DNA from: Methylomonas sp. LW13
GTDB taxonomy: Bacteria; Pseudomonadota; Gammaproteobacteria; Methylococcales; Methylomonadaceae
DNA length: 64,000 nt
Reading direction: 5' to 3'
Assembly (NCBI RefSeq): GCF_016865255.1
Contig: NZ_CP033381.1
Location: forward strand, 3,348,001-3,412,000
Part shown: positions 51,152 to 61,027 of the stretch, piece by piece
Layout: the number at the start of each line of letters is the position of its first letter
How positions within the stretch are numbered: position 1 is the first letter of the stretch
Position numbers and translations under genes: made by a program
Notes under the pieces: generated by a model
What the model saw: only the letters and a program-made list of their open reading frames with translations
Databases searched by the model: none
What the model was told of the DNA's origin: nothing

Positions 51152-52585
51152 TTAGAAAATAAAGCCCACACCCAAGTTGAAGTCGTCTGGAGACGTGCCC
51201 GACTTTTGGGTGAAATTACGGTAATCGGCCTTTATCACGACATTCGGAATGGGTTTGTAGTTGAGGCCGACTTGGTAGATTTCGACATCCCTGGTCAAAT
51301 CGTCTCGACAAATGGCGTTTGCGCATGTCGAAGCAGTAGCAACAGTATCCATACGCTCGTAACGTACGAAAGGAGCCAAATATTGGGTTGTATCGTGCGC
51401 AAAGTGCGGCAATATGTCGTAACCAACTTCACTGTACCAACCATAGTTTTCTTCACCGATACTTTTAGCATTGGCGACACTCAACAAGGCTGCATCGCCG
51501 ATATGCCCCCAGGAACCCAAGGTACGAAATTCCAGGCCACGGTATTTCCATTGCAGATGGGCTTCGTAAAGTTGCGTTGCTACTTCGAGTTGCCGCCCGT
51601 TATACAGCTGATTCTGCCCGGAATTACCGACATACGCCGAGCCGCCCACCATGACGCCAGGCAACATCGGCGGCGCATAGTCCACGCGACCGACATAAGC
51701 CAAATCTTCCGCCAACGCCTGTCCTCCTGATTGCCGGCCGCTACGAATGCCGTCAGCGCCAAAATTCTTAGCGTTCATACCGTTAACCACATAGGTTGTG
51801 TAGGTCAGACCCGGCAACAATTCACCGAATAACCCCACACCGTTTTCACGCCAAGTGCTGGGAATAATGCGTCTTTCGACTTCCGGGCGATTGTTACCGA
51901 AGAAAAACGGCGGCTCATGTATCTGGTTGATAAAGCCCATCGGCATTAACACCATCCCGGCCCGGATGTTGACCAGCGGGTCGATGAAGAAATCCAAGGA
52001 GGCCATTTCAACGGAGACGGTGCCCGTGCTACCCGATCCGTTATTGCCAGTTGAGGAATGTTCGAACTCTATTTCGCTGTTGAACAGTATGCTGTCAGTG
52101 AACTTATAACCCGCATAAATGACTAGTCGTTCGAAATCTGTATTGTCCGGATTAGTGACGGTACCGGTTGCCGCATTACGCCCGCCCTGATCATCAACCC
52201 GCGCCTGATAATTGACCTCACCATAGCCACCTAAGGACAGACCCTTGCCTACTTGATACACCTTCGAGGCGGCAGGACCTAAACCGTATGCGCTTTTGTA
52301 TTCGACTTTTTCCGGCACCACCAACTCGGTACGCAGCTTTTCCACTTCCTCCGTCAATACATTGGTTTTACGCTCCAAATTGCTGACTTCACCGGTGGGC
52401 GCTTTTTGCGCGACCGCTTCCAGCTTTTTAGTCATGCTATCAATCTGCTGCTGCTGAGCCTGAATGATCTTCCACATTTCATCCATGGTCTGCGGCTTTT
52501 CGGCGGGAATACCTGCAGCGTTTACCCCGGCACTGACGACAATCGCCGAGATCGCGGCGCTAAGTTTTGAGTTTAATGGCTTCAT
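51152..52585 (-). CDS. Outer-membrane porin with N-terminal coiled coil
   Basis: The ATG at 52585 with GGAG upstream gives 477 residues: a signal peptide (cleavage about 24-25), a coiled-coil segment (about 30-90, IIQAQQQQIDSMTKKLEAVA) typical of trimeric OprO/P-like porins, then a beta-barrel ending in phenylalanine (NLGVGFIF). Substrate is unknown. A Fur box lies 47 bp upstream, so iron limitation should induce it along with the FMN-binding and membrane genes, if they share the transcript. Confidence 0.85.
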   Translation of the reverse strand: MKPLNSKLSAAISAIVVSAGVNAAGIPAEKPQTMDEMWKIIQAQQQQIDSMTKKLEAVAQKAPTGEVSNLERKTNVLTEEVEKLRTELVVPEKVEYKSAYGLGPAASKVYQVGKGLSLGGYGEVNYQARVDDQGGRNAATGTVTNPDNTDFERLVIYAGYKFTDSILFNSEIEFEHSSTGNNGSGSTGTVSVEMASLDFFIDPLVNIRAGMVLMPMGFINQIHEPPFFFGNNRPEVERRIIPSTWRENGVGLFGELLPGLTYTTYVVNGMNAKNFGADGIRSGRQSGGQALAEDLAYVGRVDYAPPMLPGVMVGGSAYVGNSGQNQLYNGRQLEVATQLYEAHLQWKYRGLEFRTLGSWGHIGDAALLSVANAKSIGEENYGWYSEVGYDILPHFAHDTTQYLAPFVRYERMDTVATASTCANAICRDDLTRDVEIYQVGLNYKPIPNVVIKADYRNFTQKSGTSPDDFNLGVGFIF

Positions 52586-52631
52586 ATCGGTCTCCAAGAA
52601 TTTGAGACTCGAGTATAAAACCCCTACAACA

Positions 52632-52650
52632 ACTAATGCAAATCATTCTC
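52632..52650 (-). promoter_or_regulatory. Fur box upstream of the porin operon
   Basis: The 19 bases ACTAATGCAAATCATTCTC match the Fur consensus GATAATGATAATCATTATC at 14 positions (plus-strand reading). Location 47 bp upstream of the porin start fits repression by iron-loaded Fur. Confidence 0.75.
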
Positions 52651-52714
52651 AAATCTATCCGCATTACGAAAAAATAGTTACCCCCAAAATATTGACTCCC
52701 ATCCAATTCGGCCG

Positions 52715-52972
52715 CTATAAGCAGCTACACATTGCGATAAGATGAAGTTTTTCAGTACGTTTCATTTTTTTGATGAACACTTCCCTTCTTGAGGCAGAAA
52801 CACGATCATGTCCCGCTTCGACAAACACCAATTGCCGAGGTTGACGGCTTCTAAAGTATTTGGCTCCTTTTTGCATCAGATGCTGGCGGAAACGTCTTTC
52901 AACATCGGTACTGATTCCGGTATACAGACTACCGTCATCACACTGAATGATATACACCGACCAATTCGACAC
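52715..52972 (-). CDS. GIY-YIG domain protein (UPF0213/YhbQ-like)
   Basis: The 85-residue protein has the GIY-YIG core VYIIQCDDGSLYTGIS (6-21) with R27 and the later E64 region. Small single-domain members are predicted nucleases acting on DNA, of unknown physiology. It starts 7 nt after the next upstream gene's stop. Confidence 0.9.
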   Translation of the reverse strand: MSNWSVYIIQCDDGSLYTGISTDVERRFRQHLMQKGAKYFRSRQPRQLVFVEAGHDRVSASRREVFIKKMKRTEKLHLIAMCSCL

Positions 52973-52979
52973 TGGCGCG

Positions 52980-53261
52980 CTATTCAGAGTCGGTGGATTT
53001 ATTCAACCAACTGTTCAACAAAATCGCTACCAATACGCCAAACCCGATATAGGCATAGCGAACGATGAAGATCAGTGCGGCGCTTTGGCTGTGACTTGCA
53101 GCATCTTTGACACTTGGCGTGATAGCCAAAGTCCAGAGCAGCGCCGCCAAAAAATAGACCACCACACCCGACACCGCCCATGAGATTGGCGGACGACTTG
53201 AGCGTGCCGCCGTGTTGTAAAACCAAATGCCGACTAACGCAGCAGCTATCGAACCTAACAT
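52980..53261 (-). CDS. Small membrane protein
   Basis: The 93-residue protein has three hydrophobic segments (about 1-18, 27-48, 63-85). Unrecognised. It lies between rnhA (23 nt upstream) and the GIY-YIG gene and is likely cotranscribed with both. Confidence 0.65.
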   Translation of the reverse strand: MLGSIAAALVGIWFYNTAARSSRPPISWAVSGVVVYFLAALLWTLAITPSVKDAASHSQSAALIFIVRYAYIGFGVLVAILLNSWLNKSTDSE

Positions 53262-53284
53262 GTATTTTCCTGATTTTAAGTGAT

Positions 53285-53725
53285 TTATCGGCGAGACAAG
53301 CGCTCGATCCCCAGATTGGCCAACTGATCGGCACGCTCGTTACCGACATCCCCGGCATGCCCCTTCACCCATACCCAATCGATGTTGTGACGCTGGATAG
53401 CAGCATCCAAACGTCGCCATAAATCTTCGTTTTTCACTGGTTTATTTGCCGCGGTTTTCCATGCCCGCTTTTTCCAATTAGCCATCCATTCGGTAATACC
53501 TTGCAAAACATATTTAGAGTCAGTGTGCAATTTGACGCTACACGGTTTTGTTAGTGTTTCCAGAGCCTGTATTGCGGCCACTAATTCCATCCGGTTATTC
53601 GTCGTTTCAGGTTCACCGCCGCATAGCTCCTTTTCTTTATTTCGGTATTCCAAGCGCACGCCCCAACCTCCTGGCCCAGGGTTGCCCTTGCATGCACCAT
53701 CCGTATAAATAATGACTTCAGTCAT
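53285..53725 (-). CDS. rnhA: Ribonuclease HI
   Basis: The 146-residue enzyme removes RNA from RNA:DNA hybrids. The catalytic residues D9, E47, D69 and D133 are in place, along with the basic handle region ([12 protein letters not shown]). It overlaps the methyltransferase gene by 8 nt, as seen around yafS-rnhA in E. coli; dnaQ and gloB are not adjacent here. Confidence 0.97.
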   Translation of the reverse strand: MTEVIIYTDGACKGNPGPGGWGVRLEYRNKEKELCGGEPETTNNRMELVAAIQALETLTKPCSVKLHTDSKYVLQGITEWMANWKKRAWKTAANKPVKNEDLWRRLDAAIQRHNIDWVWVKGHAGDVGNERADQLANLGIERLSRR

Positions 53726-54440
53726 GGCCCACCTTTCTATGTAAGTTCGATTTCAATCCCAATCCAACCGCAGCTAAATTGGTGCGGCGTTGCTGTGCCG
53801 CAGTCAAAGGAATCAATGTGTATTGCCTTTTCACCGCCTTAATGCCGTAAGCCATCGCAAACAAAGACGCAAAGCTGAACTCGAATTTTCCGTGAGCAAT
53901 GGTGTAACTGTCTAATCCAAACTCGGCAGTGGTTAGCAATTCGAAATTCATCAGTTTCAACCAATCCAAAACCCGAGCTTTGGTAATCAAATGCGCCCGC
54001 CAGGATTCCGCGAGCTTCCAGTCCCATAAAAACTGAAAACGTACCGACATACTGAACGGATTGAAATTCAACATGACCAATTCGCCACCCGGTTTTAACA
54101 CGCGATTGACTTCGCGTAGGGTTTGAAATCGACGCGCGTCGAACTCCAAAATGTGCGGAAGTATGACTAAATCCATCGATTCAGTTTGAATAGGCAAGCT
54201 GAATGCCTTAGCAGTCACCTTCAACGCGCCAGCATCACCCAAGGCCTTGCCGTCAAGAATTAGATAATTCTTATATAAGGAAAAATCGACGAACTCATTT
54301 TCCCAACCTAAGCCACCGATCTGGAGTTGTCGTTGTTTACAACTCACCGTTATTGATCTTCGCAGATAGTTGGCCTCCATGGTTTGCAGCAGCTTGCCCC
54401 TTGGGGTTTGGTACAACGCAAACAGAAATTGTCTCTTCAT
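53718..54440 (-). CDS. SAM-dependent methyltransferase (YafS-like)
   Basis: The 240-residue protein has a degenerate class I methyltransferase core; [33 protein letters not shown] contains the post-motif region typical of Methyltransf_11. The glycine-rich motif I is not evident, so activity is uncertain. It precedes rnhA and is divergent from mltD, a neighbourhood conserved in gammaproteobacteria. Confidence 0.82.
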   Translation of the reverse strand: MKRQFLFALYQTPRGKLLQTMEANYLRRSITVSCKQRQLQIGGLGWENEFVDFSLYKNYLILDGKALGDAGALKVTAKAFSLPIQTESMDLVILPHILEFDARRFQTLREVNRVLKPGGELVMLNFNPFSMSVRFQFLWDWKLAESWRAHLITKARVLDWLKLMNFELLTTAEFGLDSYTIAHGKFEFSFASLFAMAYGIKAVKRQYTLIPLTAAQQRRTNLAAVGLGLKSNLHRKVGHD

Positions 54441-54525
54441 TTAACCGCCGCTAAGGGTATGTTTTTTTGGCTATTTTAGAAAGCCATGCTAGGATCTAAT
54501 TTTTTTATTTTAGCGAGTTCAGACA

Positions 54526-56124
54526 ATGCCCCGCTCAATTTCCAAAAAATCAGGCCGTCATCTGTCTTATCTACTACCTATTTTGCTGGCAACCGGTTGT
54601 AGCCAACATGCGCAAAAAGACCATCTAAGCCAATCATCAACCAGCAAGTTTTCCGTATTTACCCGGAATGGCAATGCCGGAAAAATCCATAACAAACAGG
54701 TAGAAGCAAAAGAGCACGCCACCATCTGGGATAGGATGCTGTCTCTTTACGCCTTACCGGAAATCGATAATGCCAGAATCGACCGCGAAGTAAACTGGTA
54801 TCTCAGAAACCCTGAATATCTGACCAGAGTACAACAACGCGCTGAGCCTTATTTATACTTCATACTCAACGAAATCGAAGCGAAAAACATCCCCGGAGAA
54901 TTGGCCCTGTTACCTGCAGTTGAGAGCGCTTTCAGACCTGACGCAATGTCGCCAGCTCAAGCATCCGGTCTTTGGCAGTTCATTCCGCCGACCGGGCGTC
55001 TTTACGGGTTGAAGCAGAATAGCTGGTATGACGCGCGACGCGATGTGGTGCAATCGACTCAGGCAGCCACTACCTTTCTGAAAGAACTGAGCGAGACTTT
55101 CAATAACGACTGGTTACTGGCGCTCGCTTCATACAACGCCGGCAAAGGCAATATCAAAAACGCCGTAGATAGAAACCTCGAACGCGGTCAGCCTACCGAC
55201 TTCTGGTCTCTGGATTTGAACAACGAGACCTCAGCTTACGTACCCAGGCTGCTGGCAATCGCCAAGATCTTTGCCAACCCGGAAAAATATAACGTCAATC
55301 TGCATCAATTCGCCAATCAGCCTTACTTTGAATTGGTGGATGTAAAGTCGCAGCTCGATTTGGGTAAAGCCGCCGAAATGGCGCAAACCCCACTGGACGA
55401 CTTCTTAAAGCTCAATCCCGGCTACAACCGCTGGAGCACCGACCCGAACGGTGCGCAACATCTGTTGATTCCGGTAAGCAAAGCCGATTCCTTTAAAGAG
55501 AAACTCGCTGAACTGCCACACGAAGAAAGAATCAAGTGGGAACACCATACAGTTGGCAAGAAAGAGACGCTGAAAAGCATAGCCAGCAAGCACAGCACCA
55601 GTGTAGAAGAGATTATTAATGTCAATCATCTTGACGACGATACGGTTGCCCAAGGCACAATCCTGCTAATTCCAGTGTCTTATCATTCACAGAAAGGCGA
55701 ACCAACCACATCGGCTGTTGCCGCAGTGTCACAACAATCCACGCCAACCCCCGCCCAATCAAGCAAACAGCAATATACGGTTAAGAAAGGCGATACCTTA
55801 TGGGATGTCTCGCAACGTTTTTCTGTTGATAAAGATGATATTGTGAGTTGGAATAAATTGCCCAAGAAAGCGGCTCTGAAACCCGGTCAAAAACTGACTA
55901 TCAAGAAAACCAGCGGCAGTATAACCGTGGCATCTACCGCGCCTTCCGTCAAGCAAATCAGCTACACAGTCAAACCCGGCGATACCTTGGCGCAGATCTC
56001 CAAAAAATTTAACGTTAACGTCACCGAGCTCCGCAAATGGAATAACGTTCCCAAAAACAAGGCGGACATCAAACCGGGCTCTAAGCTAAAAGTGATGATT
56101 GAAGCCGGTCATCCGTCTACCTAA
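54526..56124 (+). CDS. mltD: Membrane-bound lytic murein transglycosylase D
   Basis: The 532-residue lipoprotein has lipobox LATGC, an SLT domain with the catalytic glutamate in LLPAVESAFRP and the GLWQFIPPTGR motif, and three LysM repeats (about 345-390, 415-460, 475-525), each with the TVKxGDTL-type start (the first is degenerate). It cleaves peptidoglycan glycan strands at the outer membrane. E. coli MltD has two or three LysM units. Confidence 0.96.
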   Translation: MPRSISKKSGRHLSYLLPILLATGCSQHAQKDHLSQSSTSKFSVFTRNGNAGKIHNKQVEAKEHATIWDRMLSLYALPEIDNARIDREVNWYLRNPEYLTRVQQRAEPYLYFILNEIEAKNIPGELALLPAVESAFRPDAMSPAQASGLWQFIPPTGRLYGLKQNSWYDARRDVVQSTQAATTFLKELSETFNNDWLLALASYNAGKGNIKNAVDRNLERGQPTDFWSLDLNNETSAYVPRLLAIAKIFANPEKYNVNLHQFANQPYFELVDVKSQLDLGKAAEMAQTPLDDFLKLNPGYNRWSTDPNGAQHLLIPVSKADSFKEKLAELPHEERIKWEHHTVGKKETLKSIASKHSTSVEEIINVNHLDDDTVAQGTILLIPVSYHSQKGEPTTSAVAAVSQQSTPTPAQSSKQQYTVKKGDTLWDVSQRFSVDKDDIVSWNKLPKKAALKPGQKLTIKKTSGSITVASTAPSVKQISYTVKPGDTLAQISKKFNVNVTELRKWNNVPKNKADIKPGSKLKVMIEAGHPST

Positions 56125-56189
56125 AGCTTCAGACAACAAATACGTAAGTTCAATATGGATCTACGACACTAGATCTTTCTCATCGCCGC

Positions 56190-56226
56190 AAGAGTAAACT
56201 TAAATAAGCGATTTAGGTTTACTCTT
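56190..56226 (+). terminator. Hairpin after mltD
   Basis: AAGAGTAAAC (56190-56199) and GTTTACTCTT (56217-56226) pair exactly, with TAAAT/ATTTA inside. Termination is plausible for both directions because of the flanking A and T bases, though there is no long T-run. Confidence 0.6.
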
Positions 56227-56398
56227 ATGCTTCGCGAGATCAAACCGCCCCAGTAAAGCGATCAGCATAGGAGACGCTAGTCGCCACATCACCACAGAAA
56301 TAGTGATTGGACTTAAAATACTGAATTAAAACAGACGATATAGCAAACTTTGCACAGCATTATTTCCGCTGCGCAAGAGCTATAAATTTAAGAATTGA

Positions 56399-56474
56399 TG
56401 GCGTCCCCACGGGGGTTCGAACCCCGGTTACCGCCGTGAAAGGGCGGTGTCCTAGGCCACTAGACGATGGGGAC
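56399..56474 (-). tRNA. tRNA-Glu(TTC), copy 1
   Basis: The 76-nt sequence GTCCCCA...TGGGGAC with encoded CCA has anticodon loop CTTTCAC (TTC) in CCGCC/GGCGG and T-arm GGGGTTCGAACCCC. It is identical to the copy 141 bp away. Confidence 0.97.
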
Positions 56475-56539
56475 TAAGACTATTTTTTCAGAATGACTTC
56501 TTCAACAAGAAGTGCCGGTTTAACCGACTTTAGCCAAGT

Positions 56540-56615
56540 TGGCGTCCCCACGGGGGTTCGAACCCCGGTTACCGCCGTGAAAGGGCGGTGTCCTAGGCCA
56601 CTAGACGATGGGGAC
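56540..56615 (-). tRNA. tRNA-Glu(TTC), copy 2
   Basis: Same 76-nt cloverleaf as the neighbouring copy, with anticodon TTC and encoded CCA. Together with tRNA-Ala and gltX it forms a probable single transcription unit on the minus strand. Confidence 0.97.
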
Positions 56616-56636
56616 TCAGGACTAAATCAACTACTT

Positions 56637-56712
<76 letters not shown>

Positions 56713-56753
56713 GTAGTTGAGTTCTCGTATTATACGGATTTTCAGAGCTTTGT

Positions 56754-58160
56754 CTAGGAATTTTCTACATTCTTTATGTATCTGATCGCTCGCTCTATTC
56801 TGTGCAAGGTTTTCTCTCTGCCTAATAGAGCCAAAGTCAGATCAATAGCCGGCGATACGCCGCTGCCACAAACCGCAACGCGCAAGGGCTGCGCAACCTT
56901 ACCCAGATTAAGTTGCAACTGCTCCGCGCTGTCCAATACCACTTGATGAAGGCCTGAAGCTTCCCATTCGCCGATAGAGCAAAATTGCACCAGTAAGTGT
57001 TGCAATACATCATCCACGCCCGCTTTGAAATTCTTCTTGGCGGCTTTTTCTTCGTAAGCATCGAATTCCTTGTAAAAGTATTCGCTCTCGGCAGCCATAT
57101 CCACCAGAGTTTTGCATCGCTCGCGCTGCGCTTTAACCACATCCGCCAGCGCCGGGCCGGTAGTCGGATCGATACCGCGCTCCCCCATATGCCAAGCCAA
57201 GTGCCGAGCGACGTGCGCCGGATCGCTATTCATAATGTACTGATGATTCAACCACACCAGCTTCTCGGTATTGAACGTGGACGCGGAAACGTTAACTTTT
57301 TCCAACTCGAACAACGCCACCATTTCTTCCAAGGAAAACAATTCCTGATCACCGTGCGACCAACCCAACCGCACCAGATAGTTCAACAAAGCTTCGGGTA
57401 AATATCCGTCATTACGATATTGCATCACGCTGACCGCGCCGTGGCGTTTGGACAATCTTGCACCGTCGGAACCTAAAATCATCGGCACATGCGCATACAC
57501 AGGCAATTGCGCGCCCAAGGCTTTCAGAATATTAATCTGCCTGGGCGTATTGTTAACATGATCGTCACCCCGTATTACATGAGTAACTCCCATATCCATA
57601 TCGTCGACTACTACCGTCAGGTTATAGGTCGGGGTGCCGTCGGAACGGGCAATGATCAGGTCATCCAGTTCCTTGTTAGCAACGACGATACGACCTTTTA
57701 CTAAATCGTCGATAATCACTTCGCCCTGCTCCGGGTTCTTAAAGCGCACCACCCGCTCGCCTTGCGGATTGTCAACGCCATGCCGGCACTTGCCGTTGTA
57801 ACGCGGCTTTTCCTTGTTGGCCATTTGCTGCTCGCGCAAAGCTTCCAACTCTTCGCGACTGCAGTAGCAATAATAGGCATCTCCCTGCGCCAGCAATTGC
57901 TGAATGACCTCTTTGTATCGATCAAAACGATGCGTCTGATAGAACGGACCCTCGTCATATTCCAAGCCTAACCAAGTCATGCCTTCCAGAATTGCATTCA
58001 CCGACTCCTGGCTGGAACGTTCAAGATCGGTGTCCTCGATTCGCAAAATAAATTTGCCACCGTGTTTGCGCGCATACAACCACGAAAACAGAGCGGTTCT
58101 GGCACCGCCAACATGTAAATAACCGGTGGGACTGGGGGCAAAGCGGGTTCTAATACTCAT
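56754..58160 (-). CDS. gltX: Glutamyl-tRNA synthetase
   Basis: The start [13 protein letters not shown] at 58160 is preferred over a TTG two codons upstream. The 468-residue class I synthetase has the HIGH-type motif [11 protein letters not shown] and KMSKS-type ARLSKRHG. It charges the tRNA-Glu encoded just downstream in the same direction. The catalytic zinc-ribbon region contains CYCSREELE and C-x-H (KCRHGVD). Confidence 0.97.
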   Translation of the reverse strand: MSIRTRFAPSPTGYLHVGGARTALFSWLYARKHGGKFILRIEDTDLERSSQESVNAILEGMTWLGLEYDEGPFYQTHRFDRYKEVIQQLLAQGDAYYCYCSREELEALREQQMANKEKPRYNGKCRHGVDNPQGERVVRFKNPEQGEVIIDDLVKGRIVVANKELDDLIIARSDGTPTYNLTVVVDDMDMGVTHVIRGDDHVNNTPRQINILKALGAQLPVYAHVPMILGSDGARLSKRHGAVSVMQYRNDGYLPEALLNYLVRLGWSHGDQELFSLEEMVALFELEKVNVSASTFNTEKLVWLNHQYIMNSDPAHVARHLAWHMGERGIDPTTGPALADVVKAQRERCKTLVDMAAESEYFYKEFDAYEEKAAKKNFKAGVDDVLQHLLVQFCSIGEWEASGLHQVVLDSAEQLQLNLGKVAQPLRVAVCGSGVSPAIDLTLALLGREKTLHRIERAIRYIKNVENS

Positions 58161-58166
58161 CGTCAA

Positions 58167-58610
58167 TTATTTAGTTGTTAAAAATTTCTTGGCATATTCG
58201 CCGGGAATGGAGCGAGAGGCGTTTAAACGCATCGCCTGGTAATTAAATTGCACGCTGCCTTTCGCTGCATCGTTTCTGCCCAGAATCGCCAGCGAGGTGG
58301 CATGTCCTTGTTTGGCAGCTTTTTCGTACCAATCGGTAGCCTTATCTCTGTCGCTATTCACGCCCATGCCTCGATCATACATCGCACCCATGACCACCTG
58401 AGCATCGAGCAAACCTTGATTCGCCGCCTTTTCCATCCACTCCGCGGCCTTGTGCTCGTCCTTCTCGAAACCCTCTCGGCCCAGTAAATACAGCGATGCC
58501 AACTTGGCTTGAGCCTGCGCATTCCCCTGCTCAGCCATTTCTTTCACGCTGTCAGCCTTTACCGCACTAGCAAGTAAAAACATCGCACAGAAAAATAAAA
58601 TCTTGCCCAT
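58167..58610 (-). CDS. Exported Sel1-repeat protein
   Basis: The ATG at 58610, preceded by TTGGAG at 6 nt, gives 147 residues with a signal peptide (cleavage near SAVKA-DS) and two to three Sel1-like repeats (AQAKLASLYLLGREGFEKDE, AQVVMGAMYDRGMGVNSDRD). It should be periplasmic and mediate protein contacts. It precedes gltX by 6 nt. Confidence 0.85.
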   Translation of the reverse strand: MGKILFFCAMFLLASAVKADSVKEMAEQGNAQAQAKLASLYLLGREGFEKDEHKAAEWMEKAANQGLLDAQVVMGAMYDRGMGVNSDRDKATDWYEKAAKQGHATSLAILGRNDAAKGSVQFNYQAMRLNASRSIPGEYAKKFLTTK

Positions 58611-58778
58611 TACATTCTCCAAGGAAGCCTGAGGATTAAAAACAAACCGGCATTATTTCACGGCGCCCGGCTAAGATGAACGCACTATTTAAAAATAAGG
58701 GATTGATGTTAGACTTAAGACACCAAGGCGGTACGCTAGGCCTTGTCGATGCAGAACAATAACCTGGAGAATCAATAC

Positions 58779-59963
58779 ATGAAAAGAAACCTTTTATTCA
58801 CGGCCACTCTGGCCGGAGCGCTGCTTTCCGGTTGCGCGACGCAGTCGAGCAATAATTTCCAGGCATTCCAGCCTGAAGACCTTAACGCGCTGGTTAAATC
58901 CGGAAAACTGGTACAAAAAACCAACAGCTTTTTCGTGATTAATGATTCGTCTTCATCCATGAGCCGTACCTATGTAAATTCTGCGGATTACAGCGGCACC
59001 AAGCTGGATGTCGAAAAAAATCTGCTCAATAAGTTTAACAAATCCATTCCGGTTATGCCGCTGACATCCGGTTTGCGCAGCTTCGGTTTTGGCCCATGCC
59101 TGTCTTGGGGCTCAACTTATCTCAACCAAGCCGTGCAAAATTACACTCAGGCCGGTTTCGAAACTGCAATTACCTCTCTACAATGCTCTAGCGGCGGCAC
59201 CCCACTGGCCACGGCGCTAAGCGAGTCCGGCAAAGACATCACCTCTGCTCCCGGCAATATCGCCTTAATCGTTTTAAGCGACGGTATCGAGGAAGTCTCG
59301 CCGCTACCGACTGCAGAAGCACTTAAATCCCAATACGGAGACAAGCTATGCATTTACACAGTCTGGGTCGGTAATGACCAAGATGTGGCCGGACAAGCGG
59401 TGCTGCAAGACCTAGCCAATGCATCGGGTTGCGGATTCTCCACTACTGCCGAAGCGATCACCAGCGCCAAAGGCATGAGTGATTTCGTTAAAAACGTCTT
59501 CTTGAAAGCAGGCACACCCAAAGTGGCCGATTGCTCAACCCAAGACGACGACAAAGACGGCGTAAGCAACTGTGCCGATAAATGCCCTGACACCCCTAAA
59601 GGCGCTATCGTCGATAAAGACGGTTGCTGGGCGTTCCGCGGCCTACTGTTCGATTTCGACAAATCCGACGTCAAAGCCAAATACGGCCCGCTGATCCAAA
59701 ACGCCGTGGAAGTCATGAAAATGAACCCTGGTTTGACCATAGAGATTCAGGGCCACACCGATAGTTACGGTAAAGATGCTTACAACCAAAAGCTTTCCGA
59801 GCGCAGAGCCAATGCGGTCAAAGCCGAGTTGATCAAACAAGGCGTGGAAGGCAAACGCCTGACAGCGGTTGGCTTCGGCGAGTCCAAACCCGTCGATACC
59901 AATGAAACCGACGAAGGCCGTGCCTACAACCGCCGTGTCGAATACAAACGTACCGACCGCTAA
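58779..59963 (+). CDS. VWA-OmpA domain lipoprotein
   Basis: The ATG at 58779 with GGAG upstream starts a lipoprotein (MKRNLLFTATLAGALLSGC). A VWA-like domain follows with the metal-site motif NDSSSSMSRT (about 60), then a thrombospondin-type-3 calcium segment (DDDKDGVSNCADKCPDTPKG) and a C-terminal OmpA peptidoglycan-binding domain (GHTDSYGKDAYNQKLSERRA). The 394-residue chain should sit in the outer membrane and bind peptidoglycan. The specific partner of the VWA part is unknown. Confidence 0.88.
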   Translation: MKRNLLFTATLAGALLSGCATQSSNNFQAFQPEDLNALVKSGKLVQKTNSFFVINDSSSSMSRTYVNSADYSGTKLDVEKNLLNKFNKSIPVMPLTSGLRSFGFGPCLSWGSTYLNQAVQNYTQAGFETAITSLQCSSGGTPLATALSESGKDITSAPGNIALIVLSDGIEEVSPLPTAEALKSQYGDKLCIYTVWVGNDQDVAGQAVLQDLANASGCGFSTTAEAITSAKGMSDFVKNVFLKAGTPKVADCSTQDDDKDGVSNCADKCPDTPKGAIVDKDGCWAFRGLLFDFDKSDVKAKYGPLIQNAVEVMKMNPGLTIEIQGHTDSYGKDAYNQKLSERRANAVKAELIKQGVEGKRLTAVGFGESKPVDTNETDEGRAYNRRVEYKRTDR

Positions 59964-59990
59964 ACGATAAGCTTCCAGCTTGACGAAACC

Positions 59991-60015
59991 AGGGAGGCCC
60001 AGGCCTCCCTTTTTT
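59991..60015 (+). terminator. Intrinsic terminator after the VWA-OmpA gene
   Basis: GGGAGG and CCTCCC pair around CCCAGG-type loop bases, followed by six T. Confidence 0.85.
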
Positions 60016-60449
60016 ATGTCCAGCCCGGTCCAATCCACTGCCGGCGTATATTTGTGTTGCGTAGCGTAATTGTCAATTTATCGAAGCATCAACCTCGTAT
60101 CTGCATGTTAAGTACACGAAACCATGGGATGCCTATAAATTACCTGAAATCGGACATTCCAGAATTTCGCCAGTCCATTCAAAAATTTTTGATATACCTA
60201 ATTTGGATTTTTGGCGTGTAACCAAAGCGAGCAACAAATCCCAGATGGCCGCAAACGTGAACGGGCTATTAAAGGTGTAACGCTTTGGCATATTTTGTTT
60301 TCAGTGGTCGAGCTCAACCCGTTGCGGCTTATCACCCAATCTGGTTCAATCACGGAAACTTGTTCATAACCAGCTATGACTAACCTTCATCGAATGATAT
60401 ACAGAAGTGAAAATATTCTGCTAATCAATACAGTAGGATTAGCGCCACG
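60016..60449. other. Gene-poor stretch before the Imm1-like gene
   Basis: About 430 bp without a convincing gene. A minus-strand frame (60133-60291, 52 residues starting MPKRYTFNSPFTF) and a plus-strand frame over the same bases are both open but unsupported. It could be the site of a degraded toxin or a promoter region. Confidence 0.35.
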
Positions 60450-60464
60450 TTGGGCGCCAGCCGA

Positions 60465-60872
60465 ATGCCGATAGCGATGCTCACGATCTCTGACTGGGAT
60501 AGCGCACACGAACGCGACAAGATGATTGAGAGCCCCACTTGGTCAGAAATCGAATCTGCTATTCGCGCGCTGAACAACGAAAACCTAAACGACCTATATC
60601 TCTACCCAGAAAAGAATAATACCGAAACCTATCTTTGCATCGGCGGCGGTTCTGGTCGCTACGTTTTAACCGGTTCTATCAAAAACCAATCTTTCCCAAC
60701 GTTAATCGATCCTGATCGCTCAAGTATGTCAAGTACTCAGTTGGTAGTTGGTGGTCAGTTAGGTGACTACCCAAGCAATTGGGTCATGGATCTTTGCACC
60801 ACGCTGCAAACCGCGAAAGCTTTCTATGACGGAAGCGGGTTCAAATGCGGTGTTAAGTGGCAGACAGCATGA
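60465..60872 (+). CDS. Imm1-like immunity protein
   Basis: The protein (about 135 residues from the ATG at 60465; the start could also be 60477) shows the Imm1 pattern: ETYLCIGGGSGRYVLTG, VVGGQLGDYPSNWVMDL and a final FYDGSGFKCGVKWQ. Imm1 proteins neutralise nuclease or deaminase toxins of polymorphic toxin systems. No toxin gene is next to it, so it looks like an orphan immunity gene. Confidence 0.65.
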   Translation: MPIAMLTISDWDSAHERDKMIESPTWSEIESAIRALNNENLNDLYLYPEKNNTETYLCIGGGSGRYVLTGSIKNQSFPTLIDPDRSSMSSTQLVVGGQLGDYPSNWVMDLCTTLQTAKAFYDGSGFKCGVKWQTA

Positions 60873-61027
60873 GTATCGCTACTGGCAAGATTCGTAAACT
60901 CATCGCACCCTAAGCCTGCTTTTGTTTGGACATTTGCGATTGGGCATTTTTGTTTGCTTTGGCGGGTATTCGTCGAACTCAGTTTATCCACTCAACACCC
61001 ATAAATACCGGCCCCTCAACTGTCAGG

